In this document: positions 41,471-58,289 of the stretch, piece by piece
Layout: each line of letters opens with the position of its first letter
Numbering within the stretch: position 1 is the first letter of the stretch
DNA from: DASPKT01 sp035626475
GTDB lineage: Bacteria; Pseudomonadota; Alphaproteobacteria; Azospirillales; Azospirillaceae
NCBI GenBank assembly: GCA_035626475.1
Contig: DASPNP010000037.1
Location: forward strand, 1-64,000
Direction of reading: 5' to 3'
DNA length: 64,000 nucleotides
Translations under genes and position numbers: made by a program
Notes under the pieces: generated by a model
Told to the model about the DNA's origin: nothing
What the model saw: the letters and a program-made list of their open reading frames with translations, nothing else
The model's database searches: none

Positions 41471-44311
41471 TCAGTTCCGCGGCGGGTTGATGCGCCAGAT
41501 GGCGATCTGGCCCGCATCCTCCAGGCCGGCATAGCCGAAGCGCTGGCTGCCCAGCAGCAGCGTCGCCACGCCCTCGGAGTTGGCGGCGAGGTCGAAGCCG
41601 TCGGCGCGGGTCATGTCGCGCGGCAGCAGGCCGAAGGACACCGGCGTCGGCGCCGCCGGGTTGGACACGTCCACCAGCATCACCGAGGCGCCGCGCTCCA
41701 GGCCGACCAGCGCGTAGGTGCGCGTGCCCTCGGCGAAGACCGTCAGCACCTCGGGCTCCACGCCGCCGCGGTCGGAGCGGCCCTCGGGGTAGTAGTGCGG
41801 CGCGCGGCCGTCGTCGCGGATGCCGTAGATCGCCGGGTTGGCGGCCATGGCGGCGTTGGCGGCGGCGAAGAGCGCGGCGTCCAGGCTGGGGCCTGTGGTG
41901 CCGACCAGCTGGCCGGTGGTGCCGTTGAAGACCGAGACCGAGCGGCCGCCGCGCAGGCGGGTGCCGCCGAAATTGTTGCGGTTGTCGCCCTCGTCCGCCG
42001 TCATGAAGTAGAGCTGGCCGCCGGCGGTGAAGGCGGCGATGCCGTCCGGCTCGCGCAGGAAGCCCTCGATCCGGCCGGTGAAGTCATAGACCGGCGGGTT
42101 GGTGTCGTTGACGTCGGTGCTGCCCGACACCGTGCCGAGGTTGAAGTAGCGCACGTCCGCCGGCTGGCCCGTGGCCAGGTCGATGACCATGGCGCCGTTG
42201 TTCTCCTGCAGCGAGACGAAGGCATAGCGGCTGTCGGGGCTGAAGGCGACGTATTCCGGCTGCAGGCCGGCGGCGTCATGGCTCACGGCCGCGCGCGGCT
42301 GGCCGTCCACGTCGATCTCGATGGTGCGGCCGTTCGGGCCCGGGTTGGCGAAGAAATTGCCGGTCTGGTTGGCGAGCGCCACCTGGGTGCCGGTCGCCCG
42401 GCCGGCCGGCGCGTTGGTCAGGTCGATGACGCTGACCGAGCCCGGCGCCACCGGGTCCTCCGCCTCGTTCGCCACCACCAGCCAGCGCCCGTCGGGGGAG
42501 ATGGCGGTGCCGTCGGGGCCGATGCCGACGGTCAGGCGCTGCAGCACGGCGCCGCTGGCGCGGTCGCGCAGCTCCACCAGCCCGTTGGTCATGTCGTCGC
42601 TGTGCGGCACGGCGACGGCGTAGTAGCGGCCGGTCGGGTCCATCGACACGGTGGTGATGTCGCCGAATGAGGCCGCGCCCAGCGCCTGGGTCACGCCGGC
42701 ACGGATATTGTCGCGGCGCTGCAGGATGGGCAGGCCGGCCAGGTCGCCCTCGCCGACCCGCACCACGTCCACCGCGCCCTGGGCGCCCAGGGTCACGACG
42801 CCCCAGGTGCCGGCGGCGGCCGGGTTGCTGAAGGACACGATCTCGGCATTGCCGAGGCCCGCGGCGCTGGTGTCCGGGTCGTAAGCGCCGTGGAAGGGCA
42901 GCACGGCGGAGTTCGACGCGAAGTGCCGCGTCTCCGAGCGCGTGTTGGCGATGCCGGCCATGTTGTCCAGCCGGATGCCGACCGAGCTGGTGCCGCCGGT
43001 GCCGAGATTGCCGGAGAAGTCGTTGCCGGCGACGGTGCCGACGCGGACGTTGCTGCCGTAGAGCGCGGCGAACTGGTCGCGGTTGGCAGCACCCGTCCCG
43101 GCCGAGGCGGTGATGGCGAGGCCGCGCACGACATTGTCGTCGGCCAGCGTCACCACGTTGCCGGTCGGCGCCGTCAGCGTCGGCCGGGCGCCGGCGGCGA
43201 CCAGCGTGGCGGTCTGGCCGCCGAAGCTGGCGGTCAGCGCCTCGCCCTGGCCCAGCAGCTGCTGGCCGGCCTTCAGCTGGACATTGCCGGCATAGGTACC
43301 GCTATGGACGAAGATGCGCTCGCCGGCCTGTGCCGCCTGGGCCGCCGCGGCGACGCTGGCGAAGGGGGACTCGAAGGTGCCGGTGCCGCCCGCCGCCGCG
43401 TCCGCCTTCACGAACAGGAAGCGGGTCGGGTTGGCCGAGGCCGTGCCGGTGCCGTCGGCGGCGAGGCTCAGCGCCTGCAGCCCGGCGTCGCGCGCCCGGG
43501 CCTGGGACGGGCCGGCGGTCACGATGTCGGGGTCGCGCTGGATGTAGGCGGCCAGGCGGCGCTGCGGCGCGCTGCGCTTGGTCGCGGCGGAGAAGTCGAG
43601 CCGGGCGCGGAAGACCGCCAGCAGCTGCGTGCCCTCCAGATCGTCGTCGCGCAGCTCGGTGCCGATCGACCACTCATCCTCGGACACGGCCTCGATGCGG
43701 CCCTTGAAGCCGTCCACGGTGGGGGCGCCGGTCTCGTCGAAGCGGTAGTAGCCGGCGGTGGCCTTCAGGTCGAGCCCGCCGAAGCGGCCGAGCGTCGCCC
43801 CGCCCTCGACGTCGAAGCCGGTCAGCGCCACCTCCTGCTGCTGGAAGCGCGGCACCACGACGTTGTTGCCGCTGAGGCGCGGCGCGCCGGCGACGAAGGA
43901 CACGCCCGCATCGGCGCGCTCGTCCAGCGGCCTGTAGAAGTTGCCGCGCAGCTCGAACCGGTCGGTGGCCGCGTCCAGGCCGACGGAGACCTGGGCGAAC
44001 TCGTTGCCGAAGCGCGTCTCGCGCCAGTCGTAGAAGCCGTAGCCGCCCAGCGTCACGCCGCCCAGCTGGAAGCGGTGCGCCAAGCCAATGTTGGCCTCGT
44101 AGGCGCCCTTGCTGTCGGTCGAGGCGCGCAGATCCAGGAAGGTGCGGTTCGTCTCGGTGTCGGCCACCGGCAGCTGGAAGGAGAGGATGCCGTGCGAGCG
44201 GTCGCCCAGCCGGAAGGCGAGGTCGCCGGCCGCCTCGGCCATGGCCCGCCCGCTGCCCAGCGCGACGGTGGCGATGACGAAAGCGGAAGCGGCGGTCCTG
44301 GACATGCGCAT
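41471..44311 (-). CDS. Inverse autotransporter with beta-helix and choice-of-anchor-I propeller passenger
   Basis: A 946-residue surface protein. After a signal peptide (AFVIATVALGSGRAMA), residues about 25-260 form an inverse-autotransporter beta-barrel (NIGLAHRFQLGGVTLGGYG, FYDWRETRFGNEFAQVSVGL, FELRGNFYRPL). Residues about 295-470 look like a beta-helix (RFLFVKADAAAGGTGTFESP, IFVHSGTYAGNVQLKAGQQL). From about 487 to the end is a choice-of-anchor-I beta-propeller: EIVSF, PDGRWLVVANEAEDP, SPDSRYAFVSLQENNGAM, REPDGIAAFT, LYFMTADEGDNRN and YALVGLERGASVMLVDVSNP. The barrel-first order fits type Ve secretion, with the passenger displayed outside. An intact choice-of-anchor-I propeller as passenger is unusual. 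A GTTAAC/GCTAGC motif lies upstream. Confidence 0.85.
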   Translation of the reverse strand: MRMSRTAASAFVIATVALGSGRAMAEAAGDLAFRLGDRSHGILSFQLPVADTETNRTFLDLRASTDSKGAYEANIGLAHRFQLGGVTLGGYGFYDWRETRFGNEFAQVSVGLDAATDRFELRGNFYRPLDERADAGVSFVAGAPRLSGNNVVVPRFQQQEVALTGFDVEGGATLGRFGGLDLKATAGYYRFDETGAPTVDGFKGRIEAVSEDEWSIGTELRDDDLEGTQLLAVFRARLDFSAATKRSAPQRRLAAYIQRDPDIVTAGPSQARARDAGLQALSLAADGTGTASANPTRFLFVKADAAAGGTGTFESPFASVAAAAQAAQAGERIFVHSGTYAGNVQLKAGQQLLGQGEALTASFGGQTATLVAAGARPTLTAPTGNVVTLADDNVVRGLAITASAGTGAANRDQFAALYGSNVRVGTVAGNDFSGNLGTGGTSSVGIRLDNMAGIANTRSETRHFASNSAVLPFHGAYDPDTSAAGLGNAEIVSFSNPAAAGTWGVVTLGAQGAVDVVRVGEGDLAGLPILQRRDNIRAGVTQALGAASFGDITTVSMDPTGRYYAVAVPHSDDMTNGLVELRDRASGAVLQRLTVGIGPDGTAISPDGRWLVVANEAEDPVAPGSVSVIDLTNAPAGRATGTQVALANQTGNFFANPGPNGRTIEIDVDGQPRAAVSHDAAGLQPEYVAFSPDSRYAFVSLQENNGAMVIDLATGQPADVRYFNLGTVSGSTDVNDTNPPVYDFTGRIEGFLREPDGIAAFTAGGQLYFMTADEGDNRNNFGGTRLRGGRSVSVFNGTTGQLVGTTGPSLDAALFAAANAAMAANPAIYGIRDDGRAPHYYPEGRSDRGGVEPEVLTVFAEGTRTYALVGLERGASVMLVDVSNPAAPTPVSFGLLPRDMTRADGFDLAANSEGVATLLLGSQRFGYAGLEDAGQIAIWRINPPRN

Positions 44312-44342
44312 GGCTCTACCCCTTTTGATTTGGCGGCGGGAC

Positions 44343-44387
44343 GCTAGCCACGCTTCATGACGGTGCGGTTGCGGTCGCGTTAACCTT
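44343..44387 (-). promoter_or_regulatory. GTTAAC ... GCTAGC motif, inverse autotransporter gene
   Basis: On the minus strand GGTTAACG (about 44385-44378) is followed 30 bases later by GCTAGCGTCC (44348-44339), 32 bases before the start codon. The elements and their order match the GDSL and beta-helix promoters but the spacing is longer. The same TTAACC, read on the plus strand, also faces gloB. Confidence 0.35.
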
Positions 44388-44448
44388 CATCGAAAGAGTG
44401 GCGGCGGGCGTCTTTGCCGGGCCGGCGCGATGCGCTAGGCTCGCCCGC

Positions 44449-45222
44449 ATGGCCACTCTCGACGTCCGGCTGGTGCCGGCCCTCAGCGACAATTACGTGT
44501 ACCTGCTCCGCGACACGGAGACGGGGACGGTCGCCATCGTCGATCCCGCCGAGCCGGAACCGGTGGAGGAGGCGCTGGCGCGGCTGGGCTGGCGGCCCTC
44601 GCTGATCCTGAACACCCACCATCATGGCGACCATATCGGCGGCAACGAGGCGCTGAAGGAGCGCCACCATCTCCGCCTGACCGGCCCGCGCGCCGAGCGC
44701 GGGCGCATCCCCGGCATGGACGATCTCGTGGCCGAGGGCGACCGGTTCCATCTGGGCAAGCGGCCGGTGCGGGTGTTCGAGGTGCCGGGCCACACGCGCG
44801 GCCATGTCGCCTTCTGGTTCGAGGATGCCGACGCGCTGTTCTGCGGCGACACGCTGTTCGCGCTCGGCTGCGGCCGGCTGTTTGAGGGCACGCCGGCGCA
44901 GATGTGGGACTCGCTGCTGAAGCTGCGCGGCCTGCCCGACTCGACCCGCGTCTATTGCGGCCACGAATACACCGCCGGCAACGCTCGCTTCGCCCTGTCC
45001 GTCGACCCGGACAATGCGGCGCTGCAAATCCGGGCGCAGGAGATCGCCGACCTCCGGGCGCGGGGCGAGCCGACCATCCCCAGCCTGCTCGGCATCGAGC
45101 GGGCGACCAACCCCTTCCTGCGCGCCGACGATCCCGCCCTGGCCGCGCGGCTCGGCATGGCGGGCGCCGCCCCGGCCGAGGTGCTGGGCGAGATCCGCCG
45201 CCGCAAGGACCATTTCCGCTGA
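44449..45222 (+). CDS. gloB: Hydroxyacylglutathione hydrolase (glyoxalase II)
   Basis: A 257-residue metallo-beta-lactamase-fold enzyme that hydrolyses S-D-lactoylglutathione to D-lactate and glutathione, the second step of methylglyoxal detoxification. The metal site THHHGDHIGG is near residue 53, further ligands are in GHTRGHVAF and CGDTLFALGCG, and the substrate-binding CGHEYTAGN is near 168. The C-terminal RRRKDHFR-type end is standard. The start at 44449 (MATLDVRLVPALSDNY) is the family norm. It precedes a glutathione S-transferase gene by 14 bases, so the pair forms a glutathione-dependent detoxification unit. Confidence 0.95.
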   Translation: MATLDVRLVPALSDNYVYLLRDTETGTVAIVDPAEPEPVEEALARLGWRPSLILNTHHHGDHIGGNEALKERHHLRLTGPRAERGRIPGMDDLVAEGDRFHLGKRPVRVFEVPGHTRGHVAFWFEDADALFCGDTLFALGCGRLFEGTPAQMWDSLLKLRGLPDSTRVYCGHEYTAGNARFALSVDPDNAALQIRAQEIADLRARGEPTIPSLLGIERATNPFLRADDPALAARLGMAGAAPAEVLGEIRRRKDHFR

Positions 45223-45236
45223 GACAGGAACATCAG

Positions 45237-45842
45237 ATGAAGCTGCGCTACAGCCAGACCTCCCCCTTCGCCCGCAAGGTGCTGATGGTGGCCCACGAGA
45301 CGGGCCTCGCCGGCCGGGTGGAGACGATCCAGACCGACGTCTGGGTGGTGGACTCGCCGCTGACGGCGGAGAACCCGCTGAGCAAGGTCCCGACCCTGGT
45401 GACGGACGACGGGATCGCGCTGTTCGACAGCCCGGTGATCTGCGAGTACCTGGACAGCCTCCAGGGCACGCCGATCCTGCACCCGGCGCCGGGGCCCGCC
45501 CGCTGGCGGGCGCTGCGGCAGCAGGCGCTGGCCGACGGCATCTGCGACGCCGCCGTGCTGCGCCGGCTGGAGACGCTGCGGCCCGCCGAGCTGCAGTCCA
45601 AGGACTGGATCGAGCGCCAGCGCCGGGCCATGCTGCGCGGGCTGGACCTGCTGGAGCGAGAGGCGGCGGACCTCGAGGGTCCGCTCACCATCGGCAGCAT
45701 CGCCGTGATGGTGACTCTCGACTATGTGGAGTTCCGCTGGAAGGAGGAGCGCTGGCGCGAGGGCCGGCCCGTCCTGTCCGCCTGGTTCGACCGGGCCGGC
45801 GACCGCGACAGCTTCCGCCTGACGGCCCCGCCCGCCGCATGA
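45237..45842 (+). CDS. Glutathione S-transferase family protein
   Basis: A 201-residue cytosolic GST. The N-terminal thioredoxin-like domain reads MKLRYSQTSPFARKVLMVAHE with SPFAR in the active-site position (Ser type), then SKVPTLVTDDGIALFDSPVI holding the cis-Pro and Asp-Ser glutathione contacts. The C-terminal half is all-helical. It follows gloB closely and overlaps the cupin gene by 4 bases (ATGA). Substrate unknown; conjugation or reduction of electrophiles is typical. Confidence 0.9.
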   Translation: MKLRYSQTSPFARKVLMVAHETGLAGRVETIQTDVWVVDSPLTAENPLSKVPTLVTDDGIALFDSPVICEYLDSLQGTPILHPAPGPARWRALRQQALADGICDAAVLRRLETLRPAELQSKDWIERQRRAMLRGLDLLEREAADLEGPLTIGSIAVMVTLDYVEFRWKEERWREGRPVLSAWFDRAGDRDSFRLTAPPAA

Positions 45843-46297
45843 TCCCGACCGGATTGACGCCCGAGGCGATCATCGGGCTGCTCGGCATGCGTCCGCATCC
45901 CGAGGGCGGGCACTTCGTCGAGACCTACCGCCACATGCCCGAGGGCGGCGGCCGGGGTGCGTCCACCTGCATCTATTTCCTGCTGCGCGAGGGCGAGCGC
46001 TCGCACTGGCACCGGGTGCTGGACGCCGACGAGGTCTGGCACTGGTACGCCGGCTCGTCCCTGACGCTGGGTCTGGCCCCCTATGGCGGCAGCGCTACCG
46101 AGCATGTGCTGGGCCCCGACCTGCTCGCCGGCGAGCGGCCGCAGCTGGTGGTGCCGGCCGGCTGGTGGCAGGCCGCCACGTCGCGCGGCGGCTGGACCCT
46201 GGTCGGCTGCACCGTCGCCCCCGCCTTCGAGTTCGCCAAGTTCGAGTTGGCGCCGCCGGGGTGGTCGCCGGGGCGCGATAAATCCTTCTCCCCTTGA
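45839..46297 (+). CDS. DUF985 cupin-family protein
   Basis: A 152-residue cupin (DUF985). The N-terminal family motif LGMRPHPEGGHFVETYR is present, with ASTCIYFLLREGERSHWHRV holding probable metal-binding His, and VVPAGWWQAA. Members bind sugar-like or metal ligands; no activity is agreed on. It overlaps the GST stop (ATGA), so the three-gene gloB-GST-cupin unit is co-transcribed. The last residues (DKSFSP) and the stop codon are encoded by the start of a family D intergenic repeat, so the repeat has replaced or trimmed the original C-terminus. Confidence 0.88.
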   Translation: MIPTGLTPEAIIGLLGMRPHPEGGHFVETYRHMPEGGGRGASTCIYFLLREGERSHWHRVLDADEVWHWYAGSSLTLGLAPYGGSATEHVLGPDLLAGERPQLVVPAGWWQAATSRGGWTLVGCTVAPAFEFAKFELAPPGWSPGRDKSFSP

Positions 46298-46475
46298 GGG
46301 AGAAGGATGGGGCCCCAAGCCTGCTTGGGGAGGATGAGGGGTCGACCGCCGCAGGCGGGCGTTTTCGACGGGTGATCCTAGAACAGCGGGTGAGAACGTC
46401 GGGCTTGCCGCCCGCCGACCCCTCACCCTCCCACGCTCCGCGTGGGTCCCATCCCTCTCCCTCAGGAGGAGAGGG
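46284..46475. repeat. Intergenic inverted repeat, family D
   Basis: The left arm (CCTTCTCCCCTTGAGGGAGA, CCAAGCCTGCTTGGGG, GATGAGGGGTCG) and the right arm (CGACCCCTCACCCTCC, CACGCTCCGCGTGG, CCCTCTCCCTCAGG) are imperfect mirror images, each with small internal hairpins. An inner GTCGACCGCC/GCCCGCCGAC pair also fits. Only one copy was seen in the window. The remaining bases up to ychF (46476-46583) hold no gene or obvious promoter. Confidence 0.8.
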
Positions 46476-46583
46476 ATATGGCTGGTCGCCCAGCGCGTGA
46501 GCGCCCTGCGCAACGGGCCTTTGCAATCCGAGGCGGCATCGCCGATATAGACGGCCAACTCCGGACCTGACGAGCATCCTCCC

Positions 46584-47681
46584 ATGGGTTTCAACTGCGG
46601 CATCGTCGGCCTGCCCAATGTCGGCAAGTCGACCCTGTTCAACGCCCTGACCAGCACGGCCGCGGCCGAGGCGGCGAACTATCCCTTCTGCACCATCGAG
46701 CCGAATGTCGGCCGCGTCGGCGTGCCCGACCCGCGGCTGGACAAGCTGGCGGAGATCGCCAAGTCGCAGAAGGTGGTCCCGACCCAGCTGGAGTTCGTGG
46801 ACATCGCCGGCCTGGTGCGCGGCGCCTCCAAGGGCGAAGGGCTGGGCAACCAGTTCCTGGCGAACATCCGCGAGGTCGACGCCATCGTCCACGTCCTGCG
46901 CTGCTTCGAGGACACCGACATCACGCACGTTGAAGGCTCCATCGAGCCGGTGCGCGACGCCGAGACGGTCGAGACCGAGCTGATGCTGGCCGACATGGAC
47001 AGCCTGGAGCGCCGCCTGCCGGCCCTGCAGAAGAAGGCCAAGGGCGGCGACAAGGACAGCAAGATCCAGGCGGACCTGATCGAGCGCGCCCTGGTGGCGC
47101 TGCGTGACGGCAAGCCGGCCCGCACGGTCGAGATCTCCGAGGAGGAGAAGGTCTGGTGGAAGCAGCTGCAGCTGCTGACCTCCAAGCCGGTCCTTTATGT
47201 CTGCAACGTCGAGGAGTCCTCGGCCGGCAGCGGCAACTCGCTGTCGAAGAAGGTCGAGGAGATGGCCAAGGCGCAGGGTGCGGCCTCGGTCGTGATCTCC
47301 GCCGCCATCGAGGCCGAGCTGTCGCAGCTGGCGGACGAGGACAAGGCCGAGTACCTGTCCTCGCTGGGGCTGGACGAGCCGGGCCTGAACCGCCTGATCC
47401 GCGCCGGCTACGGGCTGCTGAACCTGCTGACCTTCTTCACCGTCGGCCCGAAGGAGGCGCGCGCCTGGACCGTGCGCCGCGGCGCCAAGGCCCCCGAGGC
47501 CGCCGGCGTCATCCACACCGACTTCGAGCGCGGCTTCATCAAGGCCGAGACCGTCGACTATGACAGCTTCGTGGCGCTGGGCGGCGAGCAGGGCTGCAAG
47601 GACGCCGGCAAGATGCGCATGGAAGGCAAGGAATATCTCGTCAAGGACGGGGACATCTTCCACTTCCGCTTCAACGTCTGA
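46584..47681 (+). CDS. ychF: Obg-like ATPase YchF
   Basis: A 365-residue universally conserved P-loop NTPase of the Obg-HflX superfamily that prefers ATP. G1 is GIVGLPNVGKSTLFNALT, G3 lies in FVDIAGLVRGAS, and in place of NKxD it has NVEE (VLYVCNVEE), the substitution that shifts specificity to ATP. The C-terminal TGS domain (LNLLTFFTVGPKEARAWTV) is present. It binds ribosomes and influences stress responses. In many proteobacteria it follows pth; here it stands alone behind a family D repeat, without a clear Shine-Dalgarno sequence. Confidence 0.97.
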   Translation: MGFNCGIVGLPNVGKSTLFNALTSTAAAEAANYPFCTIEPNVGRVGVPDPRLDKLAEIAKSQKVVPTQLEFVDIAGLVRGASKGEGLGNQFLANIREVDAIVHVLRCFEDTDITHVEGSIEPVRDAETVETELMLADMDSLERRLPALQKKAKGGDKDSKIQADLIERALVALRDGKPARTVEISEEEKVWWKQLQLLTSKPVLYVCNVEESSAGSGNSLSKKVEEMAKAQGAASVVISAAIEAELSQLADEDKAEYLSSLGLDEPGLNRLIRAGYGLLNLLTFFTVGPKEARAWTVRRGAKAPEAAGVIHTDFERGFIKAETVDYDSFVALGGEQGCKDAGKMRMEGKEYLVKDGDIFHFRFNV

Positions 47682-47699
47682 TCCTCCGCACGCCTCATG

Positions 47700-47741
47700 A
47701 AAAAGGGCGCGGCCGCCGGTGCGGTCGCGCCCTTTTCTTTT
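47700..47741. terminator. Bidirectional intrinsic terminator
   Basis: AAAAGGGCGCGGCCGC and GCGGTCGCGCCCTTTT form a 16-bp stem (one G-T pair) with loop CGGT, with T-runs on both strands. It serves ychF on the plus strand and the lipoprotein gene on the minus strand. Confidence 0.88.
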
Positions 47742-47751
47742 CGCGGGCTCC

Positions 47752-48507
47752 CTACTGCCCGTCGCCGACCGTCACGTTGGGAACGACGTTCGGCTGGGGA
47801 GCGGCGGGCGCCGTCGTGCCGGGCGAGGCGCCGAAGGCCCGCTCGCCCGTCGGCACGGTCCGCGGCCTGGCGGTATTGGCGGACTTGTTGATCTCCGCCT
47901 CGATGTTGGCGGGCAGGCAGAGGCTGACATAGCCCTGCACCGCCATCAGCGCCGCCGGCTGGCTGGTGTAGCTGGTGTTGGTCACCTGCCGCCGGTACTC
48001 GGCCTGCAGCCCCTTCACCAATGTGCGGACGGCGCTGGGATCGAGCTGCAGCAGCAGACCGTCGGAGATGGTCTCCACGCTGTCGGTGACGAAGCCGAAG
48101 GCGAGGCTGGTCAGGGCGATCTCCTTGGACGCCGCCTTCACCAGACCGAGCGCCCCCTCCACCGCCGTGCGGGTGACGTTCAGTTCGGAGAGGGCGGCGG
48201 TCTTCGCCTGGTTCAGGCGGAACAGGGCCTGGAGATAGTTCTCGCAGCGCACGTCGGTGTAGAGGATGCCAGCATAGACGACATTGCCCCAGTCCTGGGC
48301 GGATTGCGGCGGCCCGGACAGGCCGGCCAGTGTCGTCAGCTGCTGCACCACCGCCGTCTGGCCCTGGGCGAACTGCTGGACGTCGCCGGCCACCAGCTGG
48401 ACCTGATTGGCGCGGATGGCATCGGCGTCCCGGTCGACCGCCTTCCTGATGAAGGGGGAGCAGCCGGTCAGGACCAGCAGGGCGCCGACGGCGAGAACGC
48501 GCTTCAT
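47752..48507 (-). CDS. Hypothetical lipoprotein
   Basis: A 251-residue protein. The start at 48507 (MKRVLAVGALLVLTGC) has GGGAGG upstream and gives a lipobox, LTGC, with Cys near residue 16. The mature part is mostly helical (AGDVQQFAQGQTAVVQQLTTL, AVEGALGLVKAASKEIALTSL) with a Pro/Ala-rich C-terminal tail. I do not recognise a family. It is monocistronic with its own terminator. Probably anchored to the inner or outer membrane facing the periplasm. Confidence 0.75.
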   Translation of the reverse strand: MKRVLAVGALLVLTGCSPFIRKAVDRDADAIRANQVQLVAGDVQQFAQGQTAVVQQLTTLAGLSGPPQSAQDWGNVVYAGILYTDVRCENYLQALFRLNQAKTAALSELNVTRTAVEGALGLVKAASKEIALTSLAFGFVTDSVETISDGLLLQLDPSAVRTLVKGLQAEYRRQVTNTSYTSQPAALMAVQGYVSLCLPANIEAEINKSANTARPRTVPTGERAFGASPGTTAPAAPQPNVVPNVTVGDGQ

Positions 48508-48597
48508 GAAAACCTCCCAAAGGTTGGCGCGGAGGATCATGCACGCGGTCGAGGCACCTATACAATCGTACTACCCCTAAGGATAGGTTCCGCGCGA

Positions 48598-49317
48598 TCA
48601 GCGGCAGGCGCGCCAGGGTCCCATGTCCAGGTGCAGGTGGTCGGCGTGGAGCGCGTTGTACTCGGGCGTCAGGGTCACGTTGAACAGGCGGCAGGCGCCG
48701 TCCGCCGCCGCCCGCCAGAAGGCCGCCTCCGGCCCCCCGCCTGTCCAGTGCCGCTTCACGGTCAGGCGGCGGCCGTCGGTCAGCACCACCCCGGCGAGGT
48801 CGATGGCATTGGCGGTGGCGTGCTCGCTGCGCCGGCCGCTGGGCCCCGCCATCCGCCGGACGTTGCGGCAGGCATAGGTGCCGTAGTGCTGGACCGAGCG
48901 GATGCCGGCGCCGAGATGCTCGCGCGCGGCGGGCTCCAGCACCCAGCGCTCATACAGGGTCCAGGCGGCGGCCAGCGGGCAGCTTGCCGCCACCGCCCCG
49001 CCCTTGCCCATCGTCGCCCCGGCGAGGCTGACCGCCCCCTCCAGCCCGCAGCCGCTCTCCGCCGTCCGGTCCGCCAGCGGCGTCGCCCGCGCGCCCGCCT
49101 GCTCCAGCCAGGCCAGGCACTGGGCCGGGTCGCGCTTCAGCAGGGCCAGCTGCAGCCAGGCGAGCGCCCCTGGTGGCGCCCCCGGGTCGGGCGGCGCCAG
49201 CGGCAGGACGCGCGCCGGCAGCGCGACGACGGCGGGCACGTCCAGCCGGCCCTGGCCCGCCAGATACGCCGCCACGCCGCCGGCCACCAGCGCCAGGAGC
49301 AGGAACAGCCATCTCAT
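48598..49317 (-). CDS. Extensin-like C-terminal (LAS-type peptidase) protein
   Basis: A 239-residue membrane-anchored protein: an N-terminal span (LFLLLALVAGGVAAYLAG), a linker, and an extensin-like_C domain (PF06904/COG3921 type), residues about 90-239. The zinc-site pattern of LAS metallopeptidases is visible: SEHATANAIDL (SxHxxxxAxD) near 165 and HADHLHLD near 225, ending in MGPWRACR. Related LAS enzymes cut peptidoglycan peptides, so a cell-wall role is likely. The start at 49317 (MRWLFLLL) is preferred to an upstream frame. It lies 50 bases after the NRPS gene on the same strand, probably unrelated to it. Confidence 0.85.
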   Translation of the reverse strand: MRWLFLLLALVAGGVAAYLAGQGRLDVPAVVALPARVLPLAPPDPGAPPGALAWLQLALLKRDPAQCLAWLEQAGARATPLADRTAESGCGLEGAVSLAGATMGKGGAVAASCPLAAAWTLYERWVLEPAAREHLGAGIRSVQHYGTYACRNVRRMAGPSGRRSEHATANAIDLAGVVLTDGRRLTVKRHWTGGGPEAAFWRAAADGACRLFNVTLTPEYNALHADHLHLDMGPWRACR

Positions 49318-49368
49318 CCCGTGGAGATGGCACCGCCGTAGCACCCGGACATCGCCCGAACGATCGGG

Positions 49369-57681
<8,313 letters not shown>

Positions 57682-57739
57682 GGGGCGGTCTCGGCTGGCA
57701 CGCCGGGCGCGTCCGCCCGGCCGGGATGGGGAAGCGGTG

Positions 57740-57982
57740 TCAGTGCCCGGCGTCCATGGCGCGCCTCAGGCTGAGGGGGCGCATGTCGGTCCAGACGGCC
57801 TCGACATGGGCGAGGCAGGCCTCGCGGGTGCCGCCGAAGCCTTCGGCGCTCCAGCCGGCCGGCACATCCATGTCCTCGGGCCAGATCGAGTACATGCCCT
57901 CCCCGTCGAGCACGACGAGGTAGCGGGGTGCGGTGGCGTCTTCCGGCGGGGGAACGGGTGGCGGAACGGTGTCGGTCGGCAT
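57740..57982 (-). CDS. mbtH: MbtH-like protein
   Basis: An 80-residue NRPS chaperone that binds adenylation domains and is often needed for their activity. It carries the family pattern: YLVVLDGEGMYSIWPEDM, VPAGW, the CLAHVEAVWTDMRPLSLR end, with the conserved Trp residues. An N-terminal Pro-rich extension of about 18 residues is atypical. It is the first gene of the NRPS operon, 58 bases upstream of the synthetase, with which it surely works. The start is ATG 57982. Confidence 0.96.
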   Translation of the reverse strand: MPTDTVPPPVPPPEDATAPRYLVVLDGEGMYSIWPEDMDVPAGWSAEGFGGTREACLAHVEAVWTDMRPLSLRRAMDAGH

Positions 57983-58289
57983 CGGGCTGCATCCGGTGAT
58001 GGGGCGAGCCGTCGCAGGAGCCGTTCCGAGCCAGGGTGCCGCCCCATTTTTTGGGCCGGCGACCCGGGATTCGGATTTGCCTGCGCCCGGTTCTGCCACT
58101 ATCGTTTTAATACGTTAATTTTTCCATTACTGCGTTACGAAGGCGGGCAAACTCTCCTTTTTGAGCTCGACGACGCTGGAGGAACGCGCTCTAAGCCTTG
58201 GATAAGATTTCCAATTCGCCCGCAAGAAGCGTTGTCGGGCGGCGGAGGGCGCCCCCGGTAAAGTTCATGACAGGGCTGGTTACTCAGTT
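57983..58289. other. Divergent promoter region of the mbtH-NRPS operon and the SBP gene
   Basis: This 307-base region contains the most A+T-rich stretch nearby (TATCGTTTTAATACGTTAAT around 58100-58120, then TTTTTCCATTACTGCGTTACG). Both divergent promoters must lie here. I looked for a Zur box, a Fur box or a sigma-factor signature and found no convincing one; TTAATACGTTAA is the only short palindrome-like element. No protein-like frame is present. Confidence 0.5.

Noticed and set aside
57983..58289. Zur box or Fur box controlling mbtH-NRPS and the SBP gene
   Set aside because: I searched both strands by eye; only a weak TTAATACGTTAA element was found, which does not fit the Zur or Fur consensus. 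The metal link for the NRPS therefore stays indirect.
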